Positions 9,012 through 18,790 are shown, numbered from the stretch's first letter. The stretch is 64,000 nt of DNA from Ktedonobacter racemifer DSM 44963 (GCF_000178855.1 NZ_ADVG01000001.1:2108001-2172000); one strand, 5' to 3'. Notes: generated from the sequence alone by a model not told the origin. Made by a program: numbers and translations.

Positions 9012-9089
9012 GAGTAATGGGTGTGTCTGGAAAACGGCAGAGCCGTTTTCCAGACACACCCATTACTCTTGAGCGCCGCAGGCGCGAAA
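9012..9089 (-). repeat. Hairpin element copy 3, perfect 27-bp arms
   Basis: Arms at 9012-9038 and 9042-9068 are perfectly complementary with an AGA loop. The reverse-oriented module GAGCGCCGCAGGCGCGAAA follows at 9071-9089. It lies in the divergent gap between the starts of the FHA-PrsW gene and cca, so it cannot be a simple terminator for either. Confidence 0.95.
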
Positions 9090-9168
9090 GCGTATGTCAG
9101 GAGCAGACCACTGCAAAGACATGAAGAAAAGAGCATGCCTCTTGACAACGATACTGGATCGTTCGACA

Positions 9169-10743
9169 ATGAGCACGCAGAGAGAACTGCTACGAAAAGA
9201 TGAAAGCAGAAGAGAGTCGAATTTGGACGCGCAGGCACAAATATATCTACAACGCACAACAACTTTTTTTCTGGAGCGGAATATTCCTGCTTATCTCGTG
9301 GGAGGGTCCGTTCGTGATCTCCTCCTCGCTCAACCGTGTCATGATTGGGATATCGCGCTCCCAGGCGATACAGTCACCATTGCGCGTCAGCTAGCAAATA
9401 CGCTGGGTGGGGCCTTCGCCCACATGAACGATAAGGCATGCCGGATTACGATCCCTTCGCCCACCGGGCCAGACATCGTTTTTGACCTCTCGCCTTGGCG
9501 CGGAGAGACGATTGAAGAGGATCTGCACGCCCGCGACTTTACTATCAACGCCATGGCGCTCGCCCTCCCCGGGCTGCTCGCCTCGCTTGAGTCTGGGACA
9601 CAACTAGAGTTGGTCGACCCGCTCTATGGGCATACCGATCTCCAAAACAGGACGCTACGTGTGGCGAGTGAGCAGAGCTTCCGCCAGGACCCCTTACGCA
9701 TGCTACGCGCGATGCGTTTCCTCGTTCACTATCAACTGCGTCTTGATCCCTATACCGCGACCCTGCTCAAGCGAGATGCCTCGCTCCTGCCCCAGGTTGC
9801 GAGAGCGCGCGTTCACGAAGAACTCTACGCCCTTTTACGCTTTCCCAACACGACCGATCACCTGCGTTTACTGGATCGGTATGGACTCTTCACCATGCTC
9901 TTTCCTGAGTTTATCCAGGCGCGTGGCATGCCCCAGCCATCCCTCCACCACTGGGATGTGTTTGAGCATTCTCTGGAGACGCCACGCTACCTACAACTGC
10001 TTGATGAGCTCTTACATGCCAACCCGACAGAACTACGCGCCTCACCCCTCACCTTTGATGGGCATGATGACCTGGTTGAGCTACAAGTCCTGCTCCAGGA
10101 GGCAGAGCAACAGGGCGTCTTCCAACTGGCAAGCCTTTCGCAGCCTGTCACCAGGCTCGCCGCGTTACTTCATGACGTGGGAAAAACTGTCACCTATACC
10201 GTTGATGAACACGGCAATATCCACTTCTATCATCATCCCCAGGCGGGTGTGCCACTAACACAGAATATCATGCAGCGCCTGGATGGGAGTACCGCTGACC
10301 GTCGCCTGGTTCAGCTTGTCGCCGCTCACCATATGCGTCCGGGGCAACTCAGCCATAGCGACGTAACGCCTCGCGCCATCCGCCGCTACTTTGTAGATCT
10401 GGGACCAATCGGCATCCAGGTTGCACTCGTCGCCCTGGCAGACCACCTGGCAATGCGTGGGCCTCTTCCGCTTACCGAGGCCTGGCGCCAGCACCTGGCG
10501 GCTGTGCGCTTGCTCTGCGAACGTTATATCCGTCAACGCGAGAGTATTCTTCCTCCACGCATGCTACAAGCCGATGAACTGATGCGCCGCCTGGATCTGA
10601 AACCAGGCCCCATCATCGGCAAACTCCTTGAGGCCCTGGCCGAGGCCCAGGCCGACGGCATCGTTCGTTCCAGGCAGGATGCACTCTGGTTCACCAACGA
10701 GAAATTGCAGGAACTCCAAGATTCCGATCACAGTATCTCTTAA
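9169..10743 (+). CDS. cca: CCA tRNA nucleotidyltransferase / poly(A) polymerase-family protein with HD domain
   Basis: Adds or repairs the 3' CCA of tRNAs (or tails RNA). The nucleotidyltransferase head shows LVGGSVRDLLL, the metal-binding DWDIAL, the ARDFTINAMAL motif and RQDPLRMLRAMRF. The HD-type phosphohydrolase domain follows (HWDVFEHSLE, ALLHDVGKTVTY, HHP). I choose the ATG at 9169 (MSTQRELL, 524 residues). In-frame alternatives are ATGs at 9121 and 9094, which lie close to the hairpin element; none has a strong ribosome binding site. Long spacing between the two HD halves reflects an insertion of about 50 residues. CCA-adding and poly(A) activities cannot be separated by eye. Confidence 0.9.
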   Translation: MSTQRELLRKDESRRESNLDAQAQIYLQRTTTFFLERNIPAYLVGGSVRDLLLAQPCHDWDIALPGDTVTIARQLANTLGGAFAHMNDKACRITIPSPTGPDIVFDLSPWRGETIEEDLHARDFTINAMALALPGLLASLESGTQLELVDPLYGHTDLQNRTLRVASEQSFRQDPLRMLRAMRFLVHYQLRLDPYTATLLKRDASLLPQVARARVHEELYALLRFPNTTDHLRLLDRYGLFTMLFPEFIQARGMPQPSLHHWDVFEHSLETPRYLQLLDELLHANPTELRASPLTFDGHDDLVELQVLLQEAEQQGVFQLASLSQPVTRLAALLHDVGKTVTYTVDEHGNIHFYHHPQAGVPLTQNIMQRLDGSTADRRLVQLVAAHHMRPGQLSHSDVTPRAIRRYFVDLGPIGIQVALVALADHLAMRGPLPLTEAWRQHLAAVRLLCERYIRQRESILPPRMLQADELMRRLDLKPGPIIGKLLEALAEAQADGIVRSRQDALWFTNEKLQELQDSDHSIS

Positions 10744-10746
10744 TAA

Positions 10747-10790
10747 AACAGGAGCAACCAGCATACTCATACATGCCAGTTACTCCTGTT
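10747..10790. terminator. Bidirectional intrinsic terminator between cca and the glycosyltransferase
   Basis: Arms AACAGGAGCAAC (10747-10758) and GTTACTCCTGTT (10779-10790) pair with one mismatch. On the minus strand the hairpin is followed by TTTTATT, giving a good terminator for the convergent membrane protein gene. On the plus strand the T-run is short. Confidence 0.65.
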
Positions 10791-10814
10791 CTCATATGGC
10801 TTGCTTCTAAGAAT

Positions 10815-12041
10815 TTAGAGGACCCAGTGTCCAGTCAAAAACTGAGTCAGCAAGAAAAAGAGGATACCCACTGAACTCATTAGGTACAAGTAATGCACAT
10901 ACTTATTTCGCCCCAGGGTTGCCAGGAGCAGAAAAGCAGGAAAGAGCTCTAGCATAAACCGGGACATTGATTCAAGGGCAAAACGCTTGTCAGAGTTTGG
11001 CACCAGGTGAAAAAATAGCCAGAGCACCAGCGCATATAGAATGTAAGAAAGATAGGCGCGTGGGAAACGCCAGGGGCCAACGAGACACAACACTAACAGG
11101 CTCAAGATCAGCAGATCACAGCCCAGGTCTATCAGGTTGCGCAAAGATTGAAAACTCAAGAAACCACTACTGTGTTGAATCGCTTGAATTGAGTCAAAAA
11201 CGCCCACCCAGGGAAACGTCAGCTGACGATTCCAATAAGCTTGAGCATGCGAAAAAGCCAGCGGATCGCCAAAGCGCGAGTAACAGTAAGCAGCGAAAAG
11301 CGCCGTTCCCAAGGGAATCAGTCCCATACTCAACACAGCAGGCTGAAATAGCCTTCTGAGTGCAAATTGATGCTGACGCGCATATTCGTAGACAAAAGGA
11401 ACAAGTAGAAAGAGTCCAGCAGACCGCGTTAAGCTGGCAAGGAAACCGAAAAGGCCCGCCAGCAACCAGTGGCCCCGGCGCAGATTATAGAAGCAGAGCA
11501 GTGCCAAACAGAGAAAAAGCGCCTCATTATAGCCAGTCGCCAGGAAGAACGCCGTTGGGAACACCGCCAGGTACAATGTTACACGCTCAGCACGATCCTG
11601 ATCAAAATCTTCTCTCGCTAACTGGTAAAGGACTACCAGCAGTACCAGAAAGGCGACATTAGAGACAAACATCGAAGCAATTAAAGGATTATGTATGATC
11701 GGTGAAATCGCCACCATAAGCATGGGCTGCAAAGGGAAAAAGGCAGTACGCCAGGATTCTGTATAGCCATTTTGCGCCAGGTAGATAAAGTGACCCACAT
11801 CCCAGTGGCCCCATTCTCTCCAGAGCGTCGCCAGAGGCAGATTGGACCAGGCAAAATCATTGACCTGAAACAATATCGCCAGGCAGGAAATAATAAAAAA
11901 GGCCACATGTATTCCCAGGTAGAGAGGAAGAACAGCCAATGTAGCCTTACCCCACTTGCGCCACCCCTGTTCCTTGCTACTTGCCTCCTCCTTTTTTACG
12001 ACCTCACGTTTCTCAGTAATTTCTTCACGCTCTGCCAGCAT
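10815..12041 (-). CDS. PIG-V/GT-C-like membrane glycosyltransferase
   Basis: 408 residues with about 8-10 hydrophobic helices and a short charged N-terminus. The first external loop has HWDVGHFIYLAQNGY followed by AFFPLQPML. This matches the WDxxWYxxIAxxGY...FFPLYP pattern of PIG-V-type mannosyltransferases, which use dolichyl- or polyprenyl-phosphate sugars. The catalytic acid would be the D in HWD. The acceptor is unknown. It stands alone on the minus strand, convergent with cca and divergent from nadK. Confidence 0.75.
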   Translation of the reverse strand: MLAEREEITEKREVVKKEEASSKEQGWRKWGKATLAVLPLYLGIHVAFFIISCLAILFQVNDFAWSNLPLATLWREWGHWDVGHFIYLAQNGYTESWRTAFFPLQPMLMVAISPIIHNPLIASMFVSNVAFLVLLVVLYQLAREDFDQDRAERVTLYLAVFPTAFFLATGYNEALFLCLALLCFYNLRRGHWLLAGLFGFLASLTRSAGLFLLVPFVYEYARQHQFALRRLFQPAVLSMGLIPLGTALFAAYCYSRFGDPLAFSHAQAYWNRQLTFPWVGVFDSIQAIQHSSGFLSFQSLRNLIDLGCDLLILSLLVLCLVGPWRFPRAYLSYILYALVLWLFFHLVPNSDKRFALESMSRFMLELFPAFLLLATLGRNKYVHYLYLMSSVGILFFLLTQFLTGHWVL

Positions 12042-12453
12042 TTCTTTTCCTTCTCTCGAGTAGCATAGCTCTGCACCAGAATACGCAGTTTCGTCTGAAT
12101 TCGCCCGTATAGAGGGGGTTAACCGAGTTCTTTAGATTATCGTATCGAAGCATTCAAGTCTGCTTATTTTTTCAATGGTAAAACGCCCGGCGAGAAGGCA
12201 TTGTAACAGATCACATCCATTTAGCTATGCGCATACCTCAGCGTTTATCCTGTGGTAAAACCCATCCGTTCATTCGCTCATTGGAGAAGCTTTCTTCTGG
12301 CAAAGGGAGATAGAACATTTTTACCATCCATGTGCTTTTCCCCCCCTTCTCGCATTGACAAAACGCCCTTCATGACGTACCATTAGGTAGCACTACAGTG
12401 GCTTTTCATAGTCAGGGCGGCACCTTGTGTTCGCCCTCTCTTGCCGCTTGGAG
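12042..12453. other. Divergent intergenic region before nadK
   Basis: About 410 bases between the membrane glycosyltransferase and nadK. Apart from the nadK promoter at 12355-12383 no gene, repeat or strong hairpin was found. Confidence 0.5.
12355..12383 (+). promoter_or_regulatory. Putative sigma-70-type promoter of nadK-recN-nudix
   Basis: TTGACA (12355-12360), a 17-base spacer and TACCAT (12378-12383). The predicted start near 12390 leaves a leader of about 65 bases before nadK. Confidence 0.6.
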
Positions 12454-13359
12454 ATGGTTTTGAAGACTATTGCGATTTTATACCAGGGACGCAAGCAGGA
12501 TACCAGAAGCTTTGCTTCCCAACTTGTACCGAACTTACGCCAGCAAGGTTATGAAGTCCGCTCCATCGATATTCGCACGGAGGGGGATGAGCAGCCCGAC
12601 TCAAAACTGGAAGGGTGTGATCTCGCGCTCGTTTTAGGTGGCGATGGCACACTTGTCCATGCTGCCCGTATCTGTTCATTTGCCGATTTACCCATTGTTG
12701 GCATCAACTTCGGACGCGTTGGCTTTCTGAGTGAACTTGAACCCGACGAGCTTCCCACACATTTACACTATTATCTTGAGCGCGACTCATCAGTCTGGGT
12801 AGATGAACGCACAATGCTCCAGGCAATGCTCACGCAAGATGGACAAAGCGAGGAATTTCTCGCGCTAAACGATATCGTTATCGCTCGTGGGACCTGGCCA
12901 CGCGTCGTTCGCGTCCAGGTCTGGGTCGACGATAACTACTATAACACCACAACCGCTGATGGGATGATTCTCTGCACAGCCACTGGCTCAACCGCCTATA
13001 ATATGGCTGTTGGAGGTCCGCTCTTGCATCCACAGGTGCAGAGTACGGTGCTCACGCCAATCGCACCACACCTGAACTCGAATCGCTCGCTCATCTTACA
13101 ACCAGAGGCCCACGTTAAACTACGCATCTCTACCGGGACTCAGGATGGTGTCTTCTCGGCTGATGGTCAACGCAACCGGGAGGTGAAGGATGGCGCGATT
13201 GTTACCGTCAAGAAGAGTCCACGCGTAACCAGGTTCCTGCGTCGGCGGCCACCAACCTCTTTCTATCAGATCATCAACGATAAGCTGAAAAATGATAGTA
13301 CGCAAGAAATTGAGCATTCTGGCAAGGAAGAAGCTGTAGAACATCATCATGCTACTTGA
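12454..13359 (+). CDS. nadK: NAD kinase
   Basis: Phosphorylates NAD to NADP. The GGDG motif (residues 62-65, VLGGDGTLVHAAR), NDIVIARG, TATGSTAYNMAVGGP and the C-terminal VFSADGQ are all present. 301 residues from the ATG at 12454. A GGAG sits directly against this ATG with no spacing, while a TTG three codons on (12460) is 6 bases from the same GGAG. Translation may therefore begin at TTG, giving MKTIAILYQ, the usual family start. An in-frame GTG at 12427 is less likely. The 3' end overlaps recN by 11 bases. The C-terminal tail after residue 270 is charged and dispensable-looking. Confidence 0.95.
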   Translation: MVLKTIAILYQGRKQDTRSFASQLVPNLRQQGYEVRSIDIRTEGDEQPDSKLEGCDLALVLGGDGTLVHAARICSFADLPIVGINFGRVGFLSELEPDELPTHLHYYLERDSSVWVDERTMLQAMLTQDGQSEEFLALNDIVIARGTWPRVVRVQVWVDDNYYNTTTADGMILCTATGSTAYNMAVGGPLLHPQVQSTVLTPIAPHLNSNRSLILQPEAHVKLRISTGTQDGVFSADGQRNREVKDGAIVTVKKSPRVTRFLRRRPPTSFYQIINDKLKNDSTQEIEHSGKEEAVEHHHAT

Positions 13360-15310
13360 GCTAAACATTAAAGATTTCGCGATTATCGACAGCTTACACT
13401 TACGCCTCAACCGCCAATTTAACGTTTTTACTGGCGAAACGGGCGCGGGTAAATCTATCATTATCGACGCCGTAAACGCCCTGCTGGGCGGCAAAATCGG
13501 TGCCGAGTTTGTGCGCGCGGGTTGCGACCGGGCGACGGTTGAGGGCATCTTCTCTATCGATGCACTTCCTCCCGTCGTGGTTGAGGGCATCGAGGTCCTT
13601 ACGCCCGTGGGCGCGGATACACCCGCTAACTTGTTGGAGGCTATCGAGGAAGCTGAGAGTCGCCGTAAACAGCGCGCCGCCGATACCGAAAGCGCTGATG
13701 CCCAGGTCGCCCTGGCCTCTCTCTTACACGAGTTTGATATCGATCCTGAAGATGGGCAACTGATCCTCTCACGCGATATTTTCCGCTCAGGGCGCACCGT
13801 GGCCCGTATTAATGGCCGCGCGCTCTCACAGCATGTCCTGCAACAGGTTGCCAGCTGGCTGGTCGATATCCATGGGCAAAGCGAGCATATGACGCTGCTG
13901 CGCCCAGAGCAGCACATCAACTTCCTGGATCGCTACGCCGAATTGCTTCCCCTCCGCGATCAGCTCAACAGTAAGGTCGCGGAATGGCGCAACGCGCGCA
14001 AAACGCTGCAATCCCTACAGCAGAATGAGCGCGACCAGGAGCGCCGGGCCGAGTTCCTGCGTTTTGAGATCGAGGAGATCGACAAGGCAGAGCTACGCGT
14101 CGGCGAAATTGAGGAACTCGAAGAAGAACGTAAAGTCTTGAGCAATGCCGAGCGCCTGCGCGAGCTGTGCTCGCTCATCTACGAAGCATTGCAGGGTTCG
14201 GATCTGGGAGACAGTGGTTACAGCCCCGCTCTCGACCTCCTGCGTGGCGCGCAACGTGACCTGGGCGAGTTAAGCCGCCTGGATTCAAGCATGGATGAGC
14301 TGAATGAGTCCCTGGCCGAGGCCATTTATCAGCTCGAAGATGTCGCGACCTCGGTCAGTAGCTACCAGTCAGATATCGAGGATAACCCCTCACGCCTGAT
14401 TGAGATTGAGGAGCGGCTCGATCTGATCGCCAAACTAAAGCGCAAATATGGCGCCAGTATCGAAGAAATTCTACAGCGCGCCTCCGACGACCGGGCGGAG
14501 CTGGATACCATCGTCAATCGCGACGAGATGATTCAGAAACTCCAGCAGCAAGATAGCGTCTTTCGCAAGGCGATTGGCGAAATTGCCGATACTCTCTCGC
14601 GTCGCAGGCAAGAGGCCGCTACTCACCTGGCAACCGCTATGGAAGAGCAATTAAACGACCTGAACATGCGTCGCGCACGCTTCCAGGTTGAGATTCTCCA
14701 GGTGCCCGATGAAAATGGCATTCCCTCAACAGTCAATGGGGAACCACTTCAACACTACGCCTGCGATAACACTGGCATTGACCACGTGCAGTTCTTGATC
14801 GCCCCCAACCCTGGTGAACCATTCAAACCTCTCACCAAAATTGCCTCGGGCGGTGAAACCTCACGCTTGATGCTCGCGCTCAAAACCATTCTTGCAGGCG
14901 CCGATGCGACTCCTACGCTTATTTTCGACGAGATCGACTCCGGTATCAGTGGACGTAGCGGCCAGGTCGTGGGCGAGAAGCTCTGGCAATTGACCCTCAA
15001 TCACCAGGTTATCTGCATCACGCACCTGCCCCAGATTGCGGCCTTCGCCGATACCCACTATAACGTCAATAAACAAATTATCGACAATCGAACCATGACC
15101 ATCGTCAATGAGCTACGCCCAGAACAACGTATACGCGAGATTTCGCATATTATGGGCGGCAATGTGACAGAGTTTTCGCTAAAAAGCGCGGAGGAGATGC
15201 TGGCACGCTCCGATCTCTGGAAAGAGAACTGGAAGCGCAACCTGCGTCAGAGCCGCCACAACCATAATCAGGCTAACCACACTAATCACTATAATCAACC
15301 CATCGTCTAG
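13349..15310 (+). CDS. recN: DNA repair protein RecN
   Basis: SMC-like ATPase for double-strand break repair. The N-terminal Walker A is GETGAGKSIIIDAVN (about 29-43). Coiled-coil arms span about 180-370. The C-terminal ABC signature is ASGGETSRLMLALK, Walker B is TLIFDEIDSGISG and the H-loop is CITHLPQIAA. At 653 residues it is about 90 longer than usual. The extra length is an insertion after the Walker A segment (around 90-130, ESRRKQRAADTESADAQ) and a His/Asn-rich tail. The ATG lies inside the end of nadK in another frame, so translation is probably coupled. Confidence 0.95.
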   Translation: MLLELNIKDFAIIDSLHLRLNRQFNVFTGETGAGKSIIIDAVNALLGGKIGAEFVRAGCDRATVEGIFSIDALPPVVVEGIEVLTPVGADTPANLLEAIEEAESRRKQRAADTESADAQVALASLLHEFDIDPEDGQLILSRDIFRSGRTVARINGRALSQHVLQQVASWLVDIHGQSEHMTLLRPEQHINFLDRYAELLPLRDQLNSKVAEWRNARKTLQSLQQNERDQERRAEFLRFEIEEIDKAELRVGEIEELEEERKVLSNAERLRELCSLIYEALQGSDLGDSGYSPALDLLRGAQRDLGELSRLDSSMDELNESLAEAIYQLEDVATSVSSYQSDIEDNPSRLIEIEERLDLIAKLKRKYGASIEEILQRASDDRAELDTIVNRDEMIQKLQQQDSVFRKAIGEIADTLSRRRQEAATHLATAMEEQLNDLNMRRARFQVEILQVPDENGIPSTVNGEPLQHYACDNTGIDHVQFLIAPNPGEPFKPLTKIASGGETSRLMLALKTILAGADATPTLIFDEIDSGISGRSGQVVGEKLWQLTLNHQVICITHLPQIAAFADTHYNVNKQIIDNRTMTIVNELRPEQRIREISHIMGGNVTEFSLKSAEEMLARSDLWKENWKRNLRQSRHNHNQANHTNHYNQPIV

Positions 15311-15327
15311 GATCTAGGAGTCTTTAC

Positions 15328-15957
15328 ATGCTTTCTTCTCTCCCCCGCGAGCAGCAGGATGAAATCGCACACCTGGCTGAGCGTTACGGCACACCAGCAC
15401 TACATAACGCGGCCCTCTATACTGGCGACGATTATGAACCACTCAATAAGCCAGATCGCTATGGCGAGGTCTGTATGGTCGTTCGCCGCAAAAATGGTCG
15501 CCTGTTGACGATGAAGAAAGCCTTCTATCCACCTGCAACCTTCCGTCTGCTCACTGGTGGCATTCATCACGGCGAGTCGATCTACGATGCACTACTACGC
15601 GAGACCCATGAGGAAACGGGTCTCGAAGTTACTATTACACAGTTCCTGGCCATTGTTGCCTACCAGACAGAGAACGCCAGAAAGACCCCCTCATTCTATA
15701 CCTTCGCCTTCCTTCTGGATGAGGTTAACGGGACCCTGGGCGCCATCGATGAAGACGAGGAGGTTGAGTCCTTCTGCGAGATTCAGCCCGCAGAGCTTCC
15801 TCAACTGGCAGAGCACCTGGAGCACCTGGCCCATACTGAGCAGCGCCCCCATCAGAACCTGGGCGACTGGGGCGAGTGGGGACGCTTTCGCGCCGTCATT
15901 CATCGCGTCGTGTGGGACAAGCTACAAAGCCAGGGCAACGCCAGAGCAAGCAAATGA
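15328..15957 (+). CDS. NUDIX hydrolase
   Basis: 209 residues with a perfect Nudix box, GGIHHGESIYDALL then RETHEETGLEV (GX5EX7REUXEEXGU), at about residue 80-103. The family cleaves nucleoside diphosphate-linked compounds with Mg2+; the substrate is not visible. It starts 17 bases after recN with TAGGAG upstream and is probably the third gene of the nadK run. The extended N-terminus (about 45 residues before the fold) is unremarkable. Confidence 0.9.
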   Translation: MLSSLPREQQDEIAHLAERYGTPALHNAALYTGDDYEPLNKPDRYGEVCMVVRRKNGRLLTMKKAFYPPATFRLLTGGIHHGESIYDALLRETHEETGLEVTITQFLAIVAYQTENARKTPSFYTFAFLLDEVNGTLGAIDEDEEVESFCEIQPAELPQLAEHLEHLAHTEQRPHQNLGDWGEWGRFRAVIHRVVWDKLQSQGNARASK

Positions 15958-16005
15958 TCAAAAACCATATAGTACTCCTGGAGCAAGGACAATCTCGACA
16001 GGCTA

Positions 16006-16014
16006 TGCTATAAT
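16006..16014 (+). promoter_or_regulatory. Extended -10 promoter upstream of the 66-residue membrane protein
   Basis: TGC-TATAAT (16006-16014) with AGGACA about 17 bases upstream as a partial -35. The transcript would start near 16021, about 100 bases before the ATG at 16120. Confidence 0.6.
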
Positions 16015-16119
16015 AGGCACTAACCACGAACAGGGTAGTAATAGCATACCCTGGGCGCGTGTAGATACACTGCTACATTCATCTATCCATCCCTACCTAC
16101 CATACTAAGGACCTACCTG

Positions 16120-16320
16120 ATGAGTAAGAAATTCATGAGCACGCTGTTGCTCTTTGCCGTATTTATTGGCTTCATGTACTGGGGCATATCGCTGCTGGTC
16201 TCAACCATTAACTCGCCGAAGATGGATGGCGAATATATCGTGTATTCAATCCTTCTGCTTGTCTGCGCCGGGTATGCCTTGATCTCCCTGCTCTTACTTC
16301 CACGGAAGAAAATGCGCTAA
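16120..16320 (+). CDS. Small two-helix membrane protein, function unknown
   Basis: 66 residues with two hydrophobic helices (about 7-27 and 40-59) and a basic C-terminal tail PRKKMR, so both ends are probably cytoplasmic. AAGGAC lies upstream of the ATG, and an extended -10 promoter is about 110 bases upstream. I do not recognise a family. Confidence 0.65.
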   Translation: MSKKFMSTLLLFAVFIGFMYWGISLLVSTINSPKMDGEYIVYSILLLVCAGYALISLLLLPRKKMR

Positions 16321-16379
16321 TCTTACCATAACTACTGACTTTGCGCGCTTTCCTATCGATAGTGAAATACTAACCAGCA

Positions 16380-16410
16380 TGCCAGGATGCCTCAGGGCAT
16401 CCTTCTGGCA
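16380..16410 (+). terminator. Hairpin after the small membrane protein gene
   Basis: GGATGCC (16385-16391) pairs with GGCATCC (16396-16402), and TGCCA/TGGCA extend the stem with a small bulge. No T-run follows, so termination is uncertain. Confidence 0.4.
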
Positions 16411-16457
16411 GAGGGTCTCCCCTTTATCCAGATTAGAAAAGAATGTAGGACCTGCCG

Positions 16458-16928
16458 ATGATCGATGAACGGATTAGCACTACGCCCATCGCTATTCGCC
16501 TCGCGACGCCCGCGGATATTGAACAGATTGATCACCTCGACAGTTTTAGCGCCTCGCCCACGCGCTCTATTCATCGCGAGGTCGAGAAGTACTTTGGTTC
16601 TGTTGATCCCTCAACACATGAATACACCCTGATCTTCCTGGCCGAAATCGCTGGTAATGTCTGCGGGAAAGCAGAGCTGATGCTTCCTCCCACTGAAGCG
16701 CCTCAGCAGATTGGCTATGTCAGGCGCGTCATTGTCCATCCCGACTATCGCGGTCGCGGCATCTCCAAACCGCTCATGCGCTACCTGATTGGCTATGCAC
16801 ACGAAGAACGCCACCTCACCGCCATTGATCTGCTGGTGTGGGAGAATAACGTTCCCGCCATTCAGCTCTATGAGGAACTTGGCTTTAGCCTGCAACATCG
16901 CGAACTCTACTATCGGTTGCACCTGTAG
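16458..16928 (+). CDS. GNAT-family N-acetyltransferase
   Basis: 156 residues with the acetyl-CoA binding signature VRRVIVHPDYRGRGISKPLM (R/Q-x-x-G-x-G/A form) at about 92-111. The typical C-terminal strand-loop VWENNVPAIQLYEELGF follows. Best matches by eye are the RimI-like or ribosomal-protein-type acetyltransferases, but the acceptor is not deducible. It has its own start at 16458 preceded by GTAGGA. Confidence 0.88.
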   Translation: MIDERISTTPIAIRLATPADIEQIDHLDSFSASPTRSIHREVEKYFGSVDPSTHEYTLIFLAEIAGNVCGKAELMLPPTEAPQQIGYVRRVIVHPDYRGRGISKPLMRYLIGYAHEERHLTAIDLLVWENNVPAIQLYEELGFSLQHRELYYRLHL

Positions 16929-17220
16929 AGAGCCCCGGTCGACCTATGTCAGCGTACTTTTTTGTTCGTTTGCCTGACCAGTTGTGACATATTCGCATTT
17001 CACTTCGTTGTAAGACATGGACCGAGAAAGGAACCATGCAAAGCTGTCTCACCACAGACCAGCATTCCTCCTAACCAGCACATACCCTGTGTTGAGCCTC
17101 GGTTACTCTGATGGAGGTGCTAGACGCTTTATCCTTTTGGGATGACAACGATTCTATCGTTTTTCTCCTTTGCCAAAGGAGGTCCTGTCTCCCCCTCAGC
17201 CAACGGATAAAGCCGCTTAT

Positions 17221-18753
17221 ATGTCACAACGAGCTGTTTTTGCACAGACTACTCAACCGGTCGAGAAGACATCCAAAAAATTACTCCACGATAAGGTCGG
17301 GCAACTGCTGCAAACCTTCTTTGTGGCGGAGATCACGCCGGAGAATTATCACCTTTTCGATCTGCAACGACGCGCCCTCTGGATCGGGGTCGCCATTTTC
17401 TTACAAACACTCAATGAAATCGATCACGACTGGTATATCCCCTATCTGATGCCAGTGGGTTCGCTTATTCCCTTCGTGCTTATCCTTGGGAGCTTTGTCG
17501 CGATGTGGATGGCGCTTCGGCCCGCTTCACAGCCACGCCCAAAGTCCGCTATCAAGCGACCTCCAACGCGCTGGCAGAAGTTAATGCTTCTCGTCCTACT
17601 CATTCTCACAGTAATAGGCGCGGTTGAGCTTGGACGGGGCCTGATCATGAGCGTCCTGCCGCCTCAATTTTCCAATGATGGCACATCGCTTGATACCAAT
17701 GCCGCGATGCTCCTGCTGGAGGGGCGCAATCCCTACACCGATTCCAATATGCTGGATATCTATCGCAACCAGAACTTTACGCTTGAACCCAACTGGACCA
17801 CACCCTTGCGCCAGGGGCAGTTCGCCAACCGCTATGACTATCCCTCCATCGCTGAATTTCGTAGCGTCCTCGATACTGCACTCAAGGCTGGCGAGGCTCC
17901 AGAGTTCGAATCTAAGGTTAGCTATCCTGCCCTCTCCTTCCTGACCCTGCTGCCCTTCGCCCTGTTTAAAAACTATAACGTCCTGCCACTCTACCTGGCA
18001 AGCTATCTTTTCCTGGTCGCCATCGCCTGGAAGGCATCACGTCCAGAGATTCGCCCATGGGTCCTCCTGCTGAGCATTGCCAATGTACCCATGTGGAGCT
18101 CCACGGTCGGAGGCAATCTCGATGTCCTTTGTACGCTCTTCGTCGTGATTGCCTGGCTTCTACGCGAGCGGCGCTGGAGCACAGCGCTCTTCTTTGGCCT
18201 GGCCCTGGCAAGCAAGCAAACTGCCTGGTTTATCGCGCCCTTCTACTTTGTCATGCTCTGGCGTCTCTATGGCTTTAAAGAGGCTGTCTATCGCTGCATG
18301 CTGGCGAGTATGTTCATGCTTCTCATCAATATGCCATTTATTCTCTGGAACCCTCATGCCTGGCTCGCGGGTGTCCTCGCGCCCATGGCAGATCCCATGT
18401 TCCCTATGGGGGTTGGCCTCGTTGGCTTAAGCGTGACGCACCTGCTACCGTTCTTGCCAACCAGCGTGTATACCCTGCTTGAGGGCGTGACTATGCTCGC
18501 CATGCTCTACGTCTACTGGCGCATCTGCCGCAAGCGCCCAGAGGCCGCATTCCTGCTGGCAATTATTCCGCTATTCTTTGCCTGGCGCAGCCTGCCATCC
18601 TACTTCTATTGCGCAGCCCTGCCCATGTTCGTCTTGATCAGCTCACGGTTGACGCCGCTATCCGGTCAAGCCCTGGCATCGGCCTTCTCTACGCTGGTTC
18701 AGCGCAACAAGGTCGGCATGGCCTCGTCATTGAACGCGCCACTCTCCATGTAA
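17221..18753 (+). CDS. GT-C-type integral membrane glycosyltransferase (GT87/DUF2029-like)
   Basis: 510 residues from the ATG at 17221, with about 10 hydrophobic helices. After the first helices comes a large loop with an acid (FSNDGTSLDTNAAMLLLEGRNPYTD) as seen in GT87 polyprenyl-phosphate mannosyltransferases. GGNLDVLCTLF and LALASKQTAWF follow, the family's conserved GN-D and K positions. The start is unclear. The frame opens with TTG at 17170, and AAAGGAGG at 17175-17182 sits too far from the 17221 ATG and too close to the in-frame CTG at 17185. It ends just before a strong terminator. The sugar acceptor is unknown. Confidence 0.72.
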   Translation: MSQRAVFAQTTQPVEKTSKKLLHDKVGQLLQTFFVAEITPENYHLFDLQRRALWIGVAIFLQTLNEIDHDWYIPYLMPVGSLIPFVLILGSFVAMWMALRPASQPRPKSAIKRPPTRWQKLMLLVLLILTVIGAVELGRGLIMSVLPPQFSNDGTSLDTNAAMLLLEGRNPYTDSNMLDIYRNQNFTLEPNWTTPLRQGQFANRYDYPSIAEFRSVLDTALKAGEAPEFESKVSYPALSFLTLLPFALFKNYNVLPLYLASYLFLVAIAWKASRPEIRPWVLLLSIANVPMWSSTVGGNLDVLCTLFVVIAWLLRERRWSTALFFGLALASKQTAWFIAPFYFVMLWRLYGFKEAVYRCMLASMFMLLINMPFILWNPHAWLAGVLAPMADPMFPMGVGLVGLSVTHLLPFLPTSVYTLLEGVTMLAMLYVYWRICRKRPEAAFLLAIIPLFFAWRSLPSYFYCAALPMFVLISSRLTPLSGQALASAFSTLVQRNKVGMASSLNAPLSM

Positions 18754-18790
18754 AGGCGAGAGCCTGGCACGCAAATTTCCCATCAGAGAC

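Noticed and set aside
13120..13920. 266-residue minus-strand frame across nadK and recN
   Set aside because: Ser/Arg-rich shadow frame covering two well-supported genes.
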